NCBI RefSeq assembly: GCF_000013645.1
Contig: NC_007952.1
Coordinates: 2,728,001 to 2,792,000 of the forward strand
From: Paraburkholderia xenovorans LB400
GTDB taxonomy: Bacteria > Pseudomonadota > Gammaproteobacteria > Burkholderiales > Burkholderiaceae
Direction of reading: 5' to 3'
DNA length: 64,000 nucleotides
Positions 1 through 9,088 of this stretch are shown piece after piece (position 1 is the first letter of the stretch; each line of letters opens with the position of its first letter). The notes below the pieces were generated by a model that was given only the letters and a program-made list of their open reading frames with translations, was not told the origin of the DNA and made no database searches. The translations under genes were made by a program, and so were the position numbers.

Positions 1-1633
1 GTTCGCTCCACTCGAGCCATTCAACTGCGATAGTGCAGGCGAGGACATGGGCAATCAGCAGGAACGGCATATGCAAGTGCGTACCGAACACAATCATCCC
101 CACGCCAAATGCCACGAGCGCAAATCCACTCAGACAGAACAACGCGATATTGAAAATGGCGGTGAGCGCCTTTGCACACCACCAGTGCAAGGAAAAGCGC
201 CTGTTCCAATGCCGGCGCTCATGATAGAAACGCGCGAATTCCTGCCGAACCCATTTCTTGGCGCCGGCAATGAGGAAAATCGCAACAAAGCCGATCACAC
301 TCAGGAACAAAAGCTTGCCCCACCTGACAGCGGGCATGTCGAGTTGAGGCTCCCACGCCTCGATGTTATCCAGCCCACCTCGATGACTAAAAAGATTGTC
401 GAGTGCGGCGGCATGCAGAAACACGCCCGGAATGCGGTCATTCAGCGGCGAGAGGACAAAGTCGTTCGAATAATCGAATGATGTTCCGATCATCACAATG
501 CGATCCCGGAACGCAGCGGCCTGTTCGTCAACGGACATCTGTTCGATTTGACTTGCGTGGATAGTGCGGTAGTGCACACAGAGCGGCCGACTGGTCGGGC
601 GTAAGAATGCGCGCGACTCGGCGCGCCACAGAAGCCTGAGTTCGCTGTCGCTCGAAGTGCAATACATCTGCTCGTCGTGATCGCCCGTGTCCACTCGCAG
701 CAAAAACGCACGGCGCGCCTCGCTCTCTTCGTCATCGGAATCGAGCCATCGCAAACCGTCCTCAGCCGTGTCGAGCGGCCAGGTAACCGACATTAAGCGG
801 GGCTCATCGCACTGCGCCTCCAGGTCGCCCCTGCCGTACACATCCTCGTAAATCGCGAACGCTGCACTCAATGGGCAATTACCTTGCGAAGGGTTGCGCC
901 ATTTCATATCCTTGTCCGTAATCCGGTTGACGCCGATTGTTTGCTCGCCGTTGTGTTCTTCCTTTGCATAGACGAGCGGATAAGTCCACGCCAGCCGGTC
1001 CACCGCATGGGCAGAAAATTCAATGCCCACGCGTTTCACCGCCTTCAACGCCTGATCCTCGTCAAGGTCGTCGTTGGTGGCAAGCCTGTTGTCTTCTGTT
1101 CTGCGGGCTGCCAGATAGACGCCCGTTTTCTTCGATATCAGTTCTGCGAGCGACCGCTTGAAGTCGTCGAATCCCGGGCCCTTAGGCTGCGAAAGAATCA
1201 CGTCGACAAATACGCTCGCCGGTGGATGCGCGTTCAGAACGCCAAGCAGCCAGGTGTAAAACGGGTAACGTGCAGGCCAGCCTTCCTGCTTCGCCTTAAG
1301 CGCTTCGCGATCGATTACGAGGACGGTGATGTCTTTGTCATTCCACACCGTCCGCGGATGCTCGTTGACCTTCCCGCGCTCGCGCCTGATTTCGGACTCG
1401 CGGTCGAGGTCGCGTTCGTGCTCGCTGCCAACGTCGAACCAGTAACCGGAGAATGGCGCCGCGTAGCGTGCCATCGTTTGCGCGCCCATTTCTTCGGTGA
1501 AGCGAGTTGGCACCACGAGAGCAAGCAGAAGGCCCAACAGCACCGATAAAGCCGCGCGCCCGAGCAAATGCCTCCAGCCGGGTTTCTCGTGCTTTTCTTT
1601 TCCCCGCTCCTGTTTTCCGTTCTGCGTCGCCAT
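1..1633 (-). CDS. CHASE2-domain membrane protein, 3' end outside window
   Basis: The reading frame is open from an ATG at 1633 to base 1, so the C-terminus lies beyond the window; at least 544 codons are visible. A basic N-terminus is followed by one membrane helix (about residues 22-40). A long extracytoplasmic region then carries a CHASE2-type sensor fold, with its hallmark stretch RDRIVMIGTSFDYSNDF and the following RIPGVFLHAAALDNL. After it, near 330-180 and 180-1, come further hydrophobic helices. CHASE2 is an extracellular sensory domain usually coupled to a cytoplasmic kinase, cyclase or GGDEF output. No output domain is visible before the window ends, so the signalling role is not determined. 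The start fits the lack of homologous sequence upstream. Confidence 0.82.
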   Translation of the reverse strand, partial: MATQNGKQERGKEKHEKPGWRHLLGRAALSVLLGLLLALVVPTRFTEEMGAQTMARYAAPFSGYWFDVGSEHERDLDRESEIRRERGKVNEHPRTVWNDKDITVLVIDREALKAKQEGWPARYPFYTWLLGVLNAHPPASVFVDVILSQPKGPGFDDFKRSLAELISKKTGVYLAARRTEDNRLATNDDLDEDQALKAVKRVGIEFSAHAVDRLAWTYPLVYAKEEHNGEQTIGVNRITDKDMKWRNPSQGNCPLSAAFAIYEDVYGRGDLEAQCDEPRLMSVTWPLDTAEDGLRWLDSDDEESEARRAFLLRVDTGDHDEQMYCTSSDSELRLLWRAESRAFLRPTSRPLCVHYRTIHASQIEQMSVDEQAAAFRDRIVMIGTSFDYSNDFVLSPLNDRIPGVFLHAAALDNLFSHRGGLDNIEAWEPQLDMPAVRWGKLLFLSVIGFVAIFLIAGAKKWVRQEFARFYHERRHWNRRFSLHWWCAKALTAIFNIALFCLSGFALVAFGVGMIVFGTHLHMPFLLIAHVLACTIAVEWLEWSE

Positions 1634-1923
1634 TTCCCAGCCTGGAATGTCAGTGGAACGAAACGACAGAAAGCAGTCTAGAAAATCCTCAATCTTTACG
1701 TTAGTTTAATTTTCATCGGGTAAACACGAAGCGAAGCAATTACCTGTCAATTTTTCAGCGCGACGATTAAGTATGAATAAAGACAGCCGCGACACGCGCC
1801 TTTTTATTTTTCGTCTGGATGACTAATATTCTGCCACCTCTTTCAGTCCATCCAGGCGAAGCCCGCGCTGGGCACATCAGCCGATAGTTAGCAATCCGCC
1901 GCCATTGGCCGCGCTAATGCGAT
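1634..1923. other. Non-coding gap upstream of the CHASE2 gene
   Basis: This stretch lies between the CHASE2 start and the decayed gene remnant and is noticeably more AT-rich than its surroundings (about 1650-1830). It probably contains the promoter of the CHASE2 gene. A 17-codon frame at 1771-1824 has no support as a gene. No RNA gene or repeat was recognised. Confidence 0.5.
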
Positions 1924-2313
1924 TCAAGCGCTCAAACAATAAACCGGGAAAATGCCGACATGTGGCGGATAACGACTATTCAGTTGCGGCGGGGTTTGCA
2001 CCATTAGCGGCACAGGCGGCATCAGCAAATCGGTATAAAGGCCAAAAAACCCGGCTGTTATCGAACTGCGTGAGATAAGTGATCGTCACCACTTGCAGTA
2101 TCGCTGTCCAGGTACGCACTTTTGCGTCTGCGTAGCATACGCAGGATCAGGAAAGTAAGCGATCGTCAACGTGTCGAACAAATCCGTATTGCTCGCGAAT
2201 GCATCCGCATCGGCAACCCCCTATGCCTTCGTGATCGCAGTGGCGAAGTTGGTGGGCGGCCCCGCGTCAATCAACGTCGAGCCGCCGGAAGCGGCAATAC
2301 GAACCGCCTCATG
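1924..2313 (-). pseudogene. Decayed remnant of an unrecognised gene
   Basis: Three consecutive minus-strand segments in changing frames read as one protein tail. The first runs from about 2310 and includes GGSTLIDAGPPTNFATAI, then meets an in-frame TAG at 2221-2223. The same frame continues with ASNTDLFDTLTIAYFPDP. A shift near the A-run at 2120-2123 leads to TAILQVVTITYLTQFDNSR. A second shift at the T6 run (2044-2049) leads to LYTDLLMPPVPLMVQTPPQL, ending with TGA at 1924-1926. The segments abut and together look like ordinary protein, which suggests a gene inactivated by one nonsense and two frameshift changes. I do not recognise the family. The alternative is chance open frames in GC-rich DNA. 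Confidence 0.35.
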
Positions 2314-2331
2314 TCACAACGGGCATCCGCG

Positions 2332-3270
2332 TCAGGCGGCGTTATCGACTTCCGCGCGAGTCGGTATCGAAGGCTGCGCGCCGGCGCGCGTCACGGAAAT
2401 CGCCGCCGCGCGTTGCGCGAGATTGATCGCGCCTTCCAGCGGTTGCCGCGAGGCGAGTTGCGCGGCAAAAACGCCGATAAAAGTATCGCCCGCAGCCGTG
2501 GTATCGACGGCGTGCACTTGCGGCGCGGGAAAATGCCTGCCCTCGCCACCTTCCACCAGAAGATAAGCCCCTTGCGCGCCAAGCGTGACGATCACATTGT
2601 GCGCGCCGCCTTGTTGCAACTCCGTCGCCGCGCGCCGCGCGCCGCTTTGCGATTCGACCGGCAGGCCGGCCAGAATGGCGGCCTCGACTTCATTCGGCAC
2701 GAGGTAGTCGACAAGCGGCAGCCACTCCGCGGGCAGCGGCCCGGTTGCCGGCGCCGGGTTCAGCACGGTGATCTTGCCCAGCCGACGGGCAAGCGCGAGC
2801 GTCGCGTGAACGGAATCCCAAGGTGTTTCGAGTTGGCACACCACGACGTCGCACGCCTTGATGGCCGCTTCATGGCGAGCCACGCTCTGCGGCGTGAGTT
2901 CGCCGTTGCTGCCTGCGACCACGACGATCGTATTCTGGCCGTCGTCCGACACTGTGACCATCGCAACGCCGGTCGGTTGGGTGGGATGGACCTCGACCCC
3001 GCTGCAATCGATGCCTTCCACCTCCAGATCCTTGACCCGCTGCGCACCATTCGCGTCGCTCCCGACGCATCCGATCATGGCCACCCGCGCACCGATGCGC
3101 GCGGCCGCGACAGCCTGGTTCGCGCCCTTGCCCCCTGCAACCTGCGAGAACTCGTGTCCGCCAATCGTCTCGCCCGGGCGCGGCAAATGCGGCGCGCGGG
3201 CCACAAGGTCCGTATTGATGCTGCCCACTACCAGAACCCGGCCCTGCTTCGTTTCTTTCGACACTTTCAT
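2332..3270 (-). CDS. rbsK: Ribokinase (PfkB family)
   Basis: 312-residue PfkB-family sugar kinase expected to phosphorylate D-ribose to ribose 5-phosphate in the cytoplasm. The N-terminal strand VVGSINTDLV, the substrate-side motif GGKGANQAVAAA (about residues 46-57) and the C-terminal signature DTTAAGDTFIG, with the catalytic aspartate, are all intact. The length matches RbsK. It is the last gene of the minus-strand rbsBACK unit, 37 nt after the permease stop. A related pentose cannot be excluded as substrate, but the presence of a kinase with a ribose-type importer makes ribose the simplest reading. The TGA stop falls just before the pseudogene remnant. Confidence 0.88.
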   Translation of the reverse strand: MKVSKETKQGRVLVVGSINTDLVARAPHLPRPGETIGGHEFSQVAGGKGANQAVAAARIGARVAMIGCVGSDANGAQRVKDLEVEGIDCSGVEVHPTQPTGVAMVTVSDDGQNTIVVVAGSNGELTPQSVARHEAAIKACDVVVCQLETPWDSVHATLALARRLGKITVLNPAPATGPLPAEWLPLVDYLVPNEVEAAILAGLPVESQSGARRAATELQQGGAHNVIVTLGAQGAYLLVEGGEGRHFPAPQVHAVDTTAAGDTFIGVFAAQLASRQPLEGAINLAQRAAAISVTRAGAQPSIPTRAEVDNAA

Positions 3271-3307
3271 TTTCTCCTGTCACCACCCCTTCACGCCACC
3301 AATCCAA

Positions 3308-4315
3308 TTATCCGGCGCGACGCCTGCTCCGATACGTATCCAGCACCACGGCCACGACAATGACGGCTCCCGTGATGATTCGTTTGGTGGGCTCCGTCGC
3401 GCCGATCTGCGCGAGCCCAGCGGCGAGCACCGAAATGATCAACACGCCAAAGAAGGTACTCGTCACCGAACCGCGCCCGCCCATCAGACTCGTTCCGCCG
3501 ATCACCACTGCCGCGATCACCTGCAATTCGATACCCTGTCCGGCATTCGGGTCCGCGGCTTCGAGCCGGGAAATCTGGAACAGCGAAGCGAGTCCGGCCA
3601 GCAGACCCATCATCGCGAATACCGCGATCTTGTAGGGCCGCGGATTGACACCCGCAAGACGTACCGCTTCCTCGTTCGTGCCAATACCGACCAGATAGCG
3701 GCCGAAAACCGTGCGCGTCAACACGAACTGCGCGGCGACCATCACCACAATGGCAATGATGAACGCCGGCGAGATGCCGAACGCAATGGGATTGGAGAGG
3801 AAATCGAACGCGTCGCCGATATAAGCCGTGCGCGAGTTGGTCAACTGATACGCGAGACCGCGCGCCGCTTCGAGCACACCGAGCGAGACGATGAACGACG
3901 GAATCCGCCAGGCCACGGTGATCGCACCGGTCACGCAACCGGTCAGCGTCGCGCCCGCCATGCCGAGCAAAGCCGCGGGCAACGCCGGCCAATGCCACTG
4001 CAAGGCCGCGACGCTCGTGAGCGCGGCGCCGAGCGCCAGCACCGAGCCGACCGACAGGTCGATGCCGGCAATGATCAGCACGAAGGTCATGCCGATCGAC
4101 ATCACCACCAGATCGGGAATCTGGTTCGCGATCGTGCTGAACGTCTCGTAGGTCAGGAAGTGCGAACTCAGCAGCGAGAACAGCACGATCATTCCAAGGA
4201 GCGCGCCGAGCAGCCCGAGGTAGTTCGAAAATCCGAGGCGCGTGCCGAGCGGCTTCGCGTTTTTGGGCGGCTCGTTCTGCAGCGAAGGCAGGCTGGTTTC
4301 CACGGTCATGCTCAA
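3308..4315 (-). CDS. rbsC: Ribose-type ABC transporter permease
   Basis: 335-residue integral membrane permease of the RbsC/AraH family, which forms the inner-membrane channel of sugar importers. About eight to ten hydrophobic helices are visible. The family stretch GIDLSVGSVLALGAAL lies near residues 105-120, and the late loop AVVIGGTSLMGGRGSV is characteristic. Its ATG overlaps the end of the ATPase gene by four bases (ATGA), so translation is probably coupled. It works with the ATPase at 4312-5922 and the periplasmic binding protein at 5994-6959. Confidence 0.88.
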   Translation of the reverse strand: MSMTVETSLPSLQNEPPKNAKPLGTRLGFSNYLGLLGALLGMIVLFSLLSSHFLTYETFSTIANQIPDLVVMSIGMTFVLIIAGIDLSVGSVLALGAALTSVAALQWHWPALPAALLGMAGATLTGCVTGAITVAWRIPSFIVSLGVLEAARGLAYQLTNSRTAYIGDAFDFLSNPIAFGISPAFIIAIVVMVAAQFVLTRTVFGRYLVGIGTNEEAVRLAGVNPRPYKIAVFAMMGLLAGLASLFQISRLEAADPNAGQGIELQVIAAVVIGGTSLMGGRGSVTSTFFGVLIISVLAAGLAQIGATEPTKRIITGAVIVVAVVLDTYRSRRRAG

Positions 4316-5922
4316 TACTCCACTAATTTGCTTTCGTCGGGCGCTTTGGCGTCGGGTTCGATCGGTTCGTGCAGCAGGTCATCGCGCTTCGCGTAGCCTG
4401 CGAACGCCGCGGCCAGCAGCGCGTCCTGAGTCCAGTTGCCGCGCTCGAACAGGCCCGTCATCCGTCCCGCCGACATCACCCCGATCCGGTCGCAAATCGC
4501 CATCAATTCGCGCAGATCGCTCGATACGACCACGAGAGCACGGCCTTCGCGAGCCAGCGCGCCCATCAATGCATAGATATCGAACTTCGCACCGACGTCG
4601 ATGCCGCGCGTCGGTTCATCGAACAGCAGCACCGTGCAATCGCGCGCAAGCCACCGCCCGATCACCACCTTCTGCTGGTTCCCGCCCGAGAGTTCCGACA
4701 CGGGTTGTGACGGTCCCGCGCTGCGGATACGCATGGCGTCGATCTGCCGGCGCGCCAGCGCCGCCTCGCGACGCCCGTCCACCACGCCCTTGTTCGACAC
4801 CGCGCGCAAGTGTCCCAGCGAAATGTTGGCGGCAATGGGCTGGGTCAGTAGAAGCCCCTCGCCTTTGCGATCTTCCGTGATGAGCGCGATGCCGTGCTGC
4901 ACGGCGTCCGACGGCGAGGCAATCGTCACTGGCTCAGGTGCGGCCCCTCCACGGCCGAGCGAGACGCTGCCGGCGTCCGCGTGGTCCGCGCCGTAAATGA
5001 GCCGCATCAGTTCCGTGCGGCCCGCGCCGATCAATCCGCTGATGCCGAAAATCTCGCCGGCCCTGACCTCGAAGGACACGTCGCGCACCACCGGCTCGCG
5101 CGTCATGCCGCTGACCTTGAACGCCACCTCGCCGATACGCCGCTCGCCGAGATCGATCCTGTCGCCGATATCGCGCCCCACCATCAGGGTGACGAGACGG
5201 TCGGTGGAAAGGTTAGCCATCTCGTCGACGTGCACGAGCCGGCCGTCGCGCAACACGGCTGCACGCCGCGCAATACGCTTCAATTCTTCCAGCCGGTGCG
5301 AGATGTACACCAGCGCCACACCGTGCGCTTTGAGCCGCTCGACCTGCTCGAACAGCAGATCGACTTCGCGGGCGGTCAGCATGGCGGTGGGTTCGTCGAG
5401 AATCAGCACGCGGCAGTCGCCGATCAGATTCCGCGCGATCTCGACCATCTGTTGATGCCCGATACCCAGCGTGCCCACCAGCGTGTCGGGATCGATTGCG
5501 TCGAGACCGACCTGCGCCATCGCGTGCCGCGCGTTCTCGCGCAGCCTGGCGCGGTCGATCCAGCCGACCAGGTTGCGCGGCAAACGGTTCAGAAAGAGGT
5601 TTTCCGCCACCGAGAGAGTCGGCAGAAGGTTCAGTTCCTGCATGACCATGCGCACGCCGAGCGCCTCGGCGTCCTTGCGGCTGGCCGGCGCGTAGGCCGC
5701 GCCGCCGAGGGTCATCGAACCGGTAGTCGGCGTGACGAGGCCGCCGACGATCTTGGACAGGGTGCTCTTGCCCGCGCCGTTTTCGCCGGTCAGCGCCAGC
5801 ACCTCGCCCGCGCGCAGTTCCAGCGACACGTCGGCGAGCACGGGCTCGGCATAGGTCTTGCCGATGCCGTGAACACACAGCACGGGCGGTGCGTCAGCAA
5901 GGGAGGGAATGGGAGTGGACAT
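4312..5922 (-). CDS. rbsA: Ribose-type ABC transporter ATP-binding protein
   Basis: 536-residue double-cassette sugar ABC ATPase. The first half has Walker A GENGAGKST and an aspartate-rich Walker B (RVLILDEPT). The second half has the ABC signature LSGGNQQKVVIGRW followed by LLFDEPTRGID. Its own P-loop is degenerate (ISGLIGAGRTE), as is normal for the RbsA/MglA family, where only one site is fully competent. It energises uptake through the overlapping rbsC product. The gene follows rbsB by 71 nt and is part of the same transcript. Confidence 0.9.
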   Translation of the reverse strand: MSTPIPSLADAPPVLCVHGIGKTYAEPVLADVSLELRAGEVLALTGENGAGKSTLSKIVGGLVTPTTGSMTLGGAAYAPASRKDAEALGVRMVMQELNLLPTLSVAENLFLNRLPRNLVGWIDRARLRENARHAMAQVGLDAIDPDTLVGTLGIGHQQMVEIARNLIGDCRVLILDEPTAMLTAREVDLLFEQVERLKAHGVALVYISHRLEELKRIARRAAVLRDGRLVHVDEMANLSTDRLVTLMVGRDIGDRIDLGERRIGEVAFKVSGMTREPVVRDVSFEVRAGEIFGISGLIGAGRTELMRLIYGADHADAGSVSLGRGGAAPEPVTIASPSDAVQHGIALITEDRKGEGLLLTQPIAANISLGHLRAVSNKGVVDGRREAALARRQIDAMRIRSAGPSQPVSELSGGNQQKVVIGRWLARDCTVLLFDEPTRGIDVGAKFDIYALMGALAREGRALVVVSSDLRELMAICDRIGVMSAGRMTGLFERGNWTQDALLAAAFAGYAKRDDLLHEPIEPDAKAPDESKLVEY

Positions 5923-5993
5923 CGGAATGATCAGGCTGGACGTAAATCAGGCGCGCGGCCCCTGGACGAAGCGGGCCACGCGTTGCACCAATC

Positions 5994-6959
5994 TCACCTG
6001 GTGACCAGATCGACTGGTGTTTCGACGACGCCGGACAATTCAGACTGCTTCTTGTGTTCGGAGAGCGCCTTCAAAGCGGTGTCGATGCCGAACACCGCCT
6101 GCTTCGCGGCATACTGATTCGCGGTGGCGAGCACGCGGCCGTCGGCGAGCATGGGCTTGATCGCGTTGATATCGTCGTAGCCCACCACCTGCACCTTGCC
6201 CTGCTTGCCCGCCGCGCGCACCGCCGACACGGCGCCGATCGCCATGTTGTCGTTGCCGCACAGCAAGGCCTTGACGTCCGGGTTCGCGTTGAGGATCTGG
6301 CTGGCCACGGCGTTGCCCTTGTCGATTTCCCACTCGCCCGATTGCAGCGCGACGACCTTCATGCCGCTCGACTGCATGGCCTGCCTGAAGCCCGCCGTGC
6401 GTTGCTGCGCGTTGGTCGTGGTGGTGACACCTTCGATAATGCCGACGTTGTCGCCCGACTTCAGGTGTTTGGCCAGGTAGTCGCCGACCTTCTGCGCGCC
6501 TTTCGCGTTATCCGGCCCGACGAACGGGATATTCAGGCTTTTCGACTTGAGGACCTCGTCGTCCAGCTTGTTGTCGATATTGACCACGATGATGCCGGCG
6601 TCGACCGCTTTCTTCAGGACCGGCACCAGTGCCTTGGAGTCGGCCGGTGCGATCACCAGGGCATCGACCTTCGAGACGATCATCTGCTCGACAATGCGGA
6701 TCTGGTTCGCGGTGTCGGTCTCGTCCTTGATGCCGTTCGTCACCAGGTCGAATTTCGCCGGATTCTGCTTCTGATAATCCTTGGCGCCCGTTTCCATGGT
6801 CAGGAAAAATTCGTTCGCCAGCGACTTCATGACCAGCGCGACTTTCGGTTTATGGGCAGCCTGGGCGAATGCCGCGGGCACCGGCAGAATCGACGCGGCG
6901 AGGAAGGCCGCGCCGGCTACGATGGCGCGACGCCGCGCCGGTTGGAAATGGCGAATCAT
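5994..6959 (-). CDS. rbsB: Periplasmic ribose-type sugar-binding protein
   Basis: 321-residue periplasmic binding protein of the RbsB family (type I fold). An N-terminal export signal (basic ARRR followed by a hydrophobic stretch, ending near AFAQA) precedes the mature domain. The mature part has KVALVMKSLANEFF, the ligand-site stretch DALVIAPADSKAL, the hinge-region LLCGNDNMAIGAV and the C-terminal DGRVLATANQ. It is first in the operon, with divergent lysR across a 194-nt promoter region. A close paralogue lies at 19336-20331. Confidence 0.88.
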   Translation of the reverse strand: MIRHFQPARRRAIVAGAAFLAASILPVPAAFAQAAHKPKVALVMKSLANEFFLTMETGAKDYQKQNPAKFDLVTNGIKDETDTANQIRIVEQMIVSKVDALVIAPADSKALVPVLKKAVDAGIIVVNIDNKLDDEVLKSKSLNIPFVGPDNAKGAQKVGDYLAKHLKSGDNVGIIEGVTTTTNAQQRTAGFRQAMQSSGMKVVALQSGEWEIDKGNAVASQILNANPDVKALLCGNDNMAIGAVSAVRAAGKQGKVQVVGYDDINAIKPMLADGRVLATANQYAAKQAVFGIDTALKALSEHKKQSELSGVVETPVDLVTR

Positions 6960-7153
6960 TGTTGTCTCCGTATCGCTCGTTCGGTCTACTGAGAGCCGTT
7001 GAGTCGTGTGATGGGCAGGAATGCCGCACTTGCCAGGTCTTGCCGGACCTTGCGGATCTTCTCGCGTGATGCCGGGCAGGTATGGCCAGATCCAATCCTA
7101 TCCTCGCGAACTGCGTTATGCTATGCCAAATTTCAAAATCTCCCGTTTCAAAA

Positions 7154-8026
7154 ATGGAACACGTCGATTGGGACGACCTTCGGATTCTGGTGGCCATCGC
7201 CCGTGAGGGAACGATGCGATCGGCCGCGGCGGCGTGCGACCTGAGCGCGCCTACCCTGTCGCGCCGCCTCACCGAGCTGGAAAGACGGCTCGGCGAACCA
7301 CTTATCGACCGGGTGCCGTCGGGTTGCACCGTGACCGCATTCGGCGCGCGGGTGCTGGCCTGGGCGGAGCAGATGGAAGATCTCGCTCACCAGATTGAAC
7401 GCGCCGCGGACGTGAACGACGGCTCGGCCGCGCACGGCACCGTGCGGATCAACGCCGTCGAGTGGCCGTCGTACATTCTGCTGAAGCTGCTCGGCTCGTT
7501 TCAGGACAGGCTGCCCGGCCTCGCAATCGAGGTGCTGACTTCGCGCCGCCCCTACAGCCTTGCGCGGCGCGAGGCGGACATCGCCCTCTGGTCCGAGTGC
7601 CCGGAAGAGGGCGATCTGTACGTTCGGCGGATCGGGCGGATTCGTTTCGGACTATTCGGCTCGCGCGATTACTATCTTCGCCACAGGGCGGCGATCGTGA
7701 AGAAGGAGTGGGACAAGCTCTCGTTCGTCGGCTATGACGACCGGCAGCCCGACCATCCGGCCACGCAATGGCTGAAAGCGCTGCCGGGCGCTCCGGCGCC
7801 TTCGCTTCGCAGCAGCTATGGCATGGGCGTATTCGACGGCGTTCTGGGCGGCTCCGGGCTCGGCGTCCTTGCGCAACTGGCTGGCGACACGACGAGCGAC
7901 CTCGTCTGCGTGGAGAAGCACATCAAGGCGCTGGATCAAGACGTGTGGATGGTGTTGCATCCGGCTTTGCGCGACAGCGAACGGATCCGGACCGTGGCCA
8001 ACCTCATCGCCGAGATTTTCCGCTAA
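7154..8026 (+). CDS. LysR-family transcriptional regulator, divergent from the ribose operon
   Basis: The N-terminal LysR winged helix-turn-helix (about residues 4-62) has the typical AREGTMRSAAAACDLSAPTL helix pair, followed by a type 2 periplasmic-binding-like effector domain. The ATG at 7154 was chosen because it places the HTH at the usual distance from the N-terminus. Upstream in-frame starts would add an unconserved leader. Two copies of TTTCAAAA (7131-7138 and 7146-7153) directly abut the start, and no good ribosome-binding site is seen. Its position suggests control of the divergent ribose-type operon, an inference only, because RbsR-type regulators of ribose genes are normally LacI proteins. 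Confidence 0.82.
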   Translation: MEHVDWDDLRILVAIAREGTMRSAAAACDLSAPTLSRRLTELERRLGEPLIDRVPSGCTVTAFGARVLAWAEQMEDLAHQIERAADVNDGSAAHGTVRINAVEWPSYILLKLLGSFQDRLPGLAIEVLTSRRPYSLARREADIALWSECPEEGDLYVRRIGRIRFGLFGSRDYYLRHRAAIVKKEWDKLSFVGYDDRQPDHPATQWLKALPGAPAPSLRSSYGMGVFDGVLGGSGLGVLAQLAGDTTSDLVCVEKHIKALDQDVWMVLHPALRDSERIRTVANLIAEIFR

Positions 8027-8042
8027 CGTGGTTTGAAGAACG

Positions 8043-8996
8043 CTACCGTATCGGCCGGTCGCGCCTGACCTGCGCGAAACTGATCGCGATCCCGCCTCGG
8101 GACGAGACGCTGCGTGGCTCGAAATCCGCCGCATGATGGCCGGATCGGGTCAACAAGCCATAGAGTTCCGGCCGACGGGCCAGCAGCCATTGCCGCCCCG
8201 CGCTGCCGTCTATCAGGCCCGTCTCAAGACTGGCGGAAACGAGTGCGTCCTGCGCACCGCTTTCGGCGAGCACGCGACCGCACGGATCGACGATCATCCC
8301 TGCCCCACCCGGCCGTTCAGGGCCGGCGGCTTCCACTCCTTCGCTGAAGACAACGAACATGCCGTTGTCGGCGGCTCGCGCCGGCAACCGGTATCGGATC
8401 GATTGCTCCACAGAAACCGGCTGCGCCGAACGATCTCCGCTACGGTTCACGCCGTCACCGCAATGCGGCGCGAGCAGCAGCGTCGCGCCCATCAGCGCCG
8501 TCATGCGCATATTCTCCACCAGACAATTGTCGCCGCCGATCAGGATGCCGACGCGCACGCCCCACGCCGTATCGAACACGGTGAACCGATCGCCGCTACT
8601 GATCCGCCGATGCTCGAACGCATGCAGCTTGCGGTGACAATGCCGCGCCCCGCCCGGCAGGCAAACGGCGTAGCTGTTGAACAGCTGTCCGTCGGCCGCC
8701 CGCTCGATAAAGCCGACGCCTGCCGCCACGCCAAAGCGTTCGACCGCGTCGGCAACCGCGCTGACCGACGGTCCGTCGAGCGGCTCCGCAAGCGCATCGA
8801 GCTCGGCGCGATGGAGCTTCGTCAGGCTCGCATAGCCGCTGATACAGGTCTCCGGAAACACCGCGAGGACGATCTCGTGCTGCGCGGCAAGCGCGAGGCA
8901 ATCCACAATGCGCGCAACGTTATGCAGCGAATCGCCGGGGCGTGAAACGAGCGGGACGGCGGCGACGCGAAGCGATGAAACAGCGGAGGGCGACAT
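8043..8996 (-). CDS. Carbon-nitrogen hydrolase (nitrilase superfamily)
   Basis: 317-residue nitrilase-superfamily enzyme predicted to hydrolyse an amide or nitrile with a Glu-Lys-Cys triad. The glutamate is in VLAVFPETCISGYA, the lysine in HCHRKLHAFE, and the cysteine in GVRVGILIGGDNC. The cysteine context GGDNC differs from the common CYD pattern, so the substrate class is unclear. The start at 8996 (MSPSAVSS) is preferred because the longer frame adds 28 unconserved residues and runs into the divergent promoter. The LysR gene at 9089 is divergent, 92 nt away, and is its likely regulator. Confidence 0.8.
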   Translation of the reverse strand: MSPSAVSSLRVAAVPLVSRPGDSLHNVARIVDCLALAAQHEIVLAVFPETCISGYASLTKLHRAELDALAEPLDGPSVSAVADAVERFGVAAGVGFIERAADGQLFNSYAVCLPGGARHCHRKLHAFEHRRISSGDRFTVFDTAWGVRVGILIGGDNCLVENMRMTALMGATLLLAPHCGDGVNRSGDRSAQPVSVEQSIRYRLPARAADNGMFVVFSEGVEAAGPERPGGAGMIVDPCGRVLAESGAQDALVSASLETGLIDGSAGRQWLLARRPELYGLLTRSGHHAADFEPRSVSSRGGIAISFAQVRRDRPIR

Positions 8997-9088
8997 CTTC
9001 ACGACCGGATGGATGGAACGACTCCATTGGACCGCCCGCACTTCGATAAGTAAAATGAAAAATTCTATGCGTTCAATCACTTCGTGGA

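Noticed and set aside
2122..4396. Long plus-strand frames opposite the ribokinase and permease genes
   Set aside because: No family features; the opposite strand carries a complete ribose-type operon with correct start signals.
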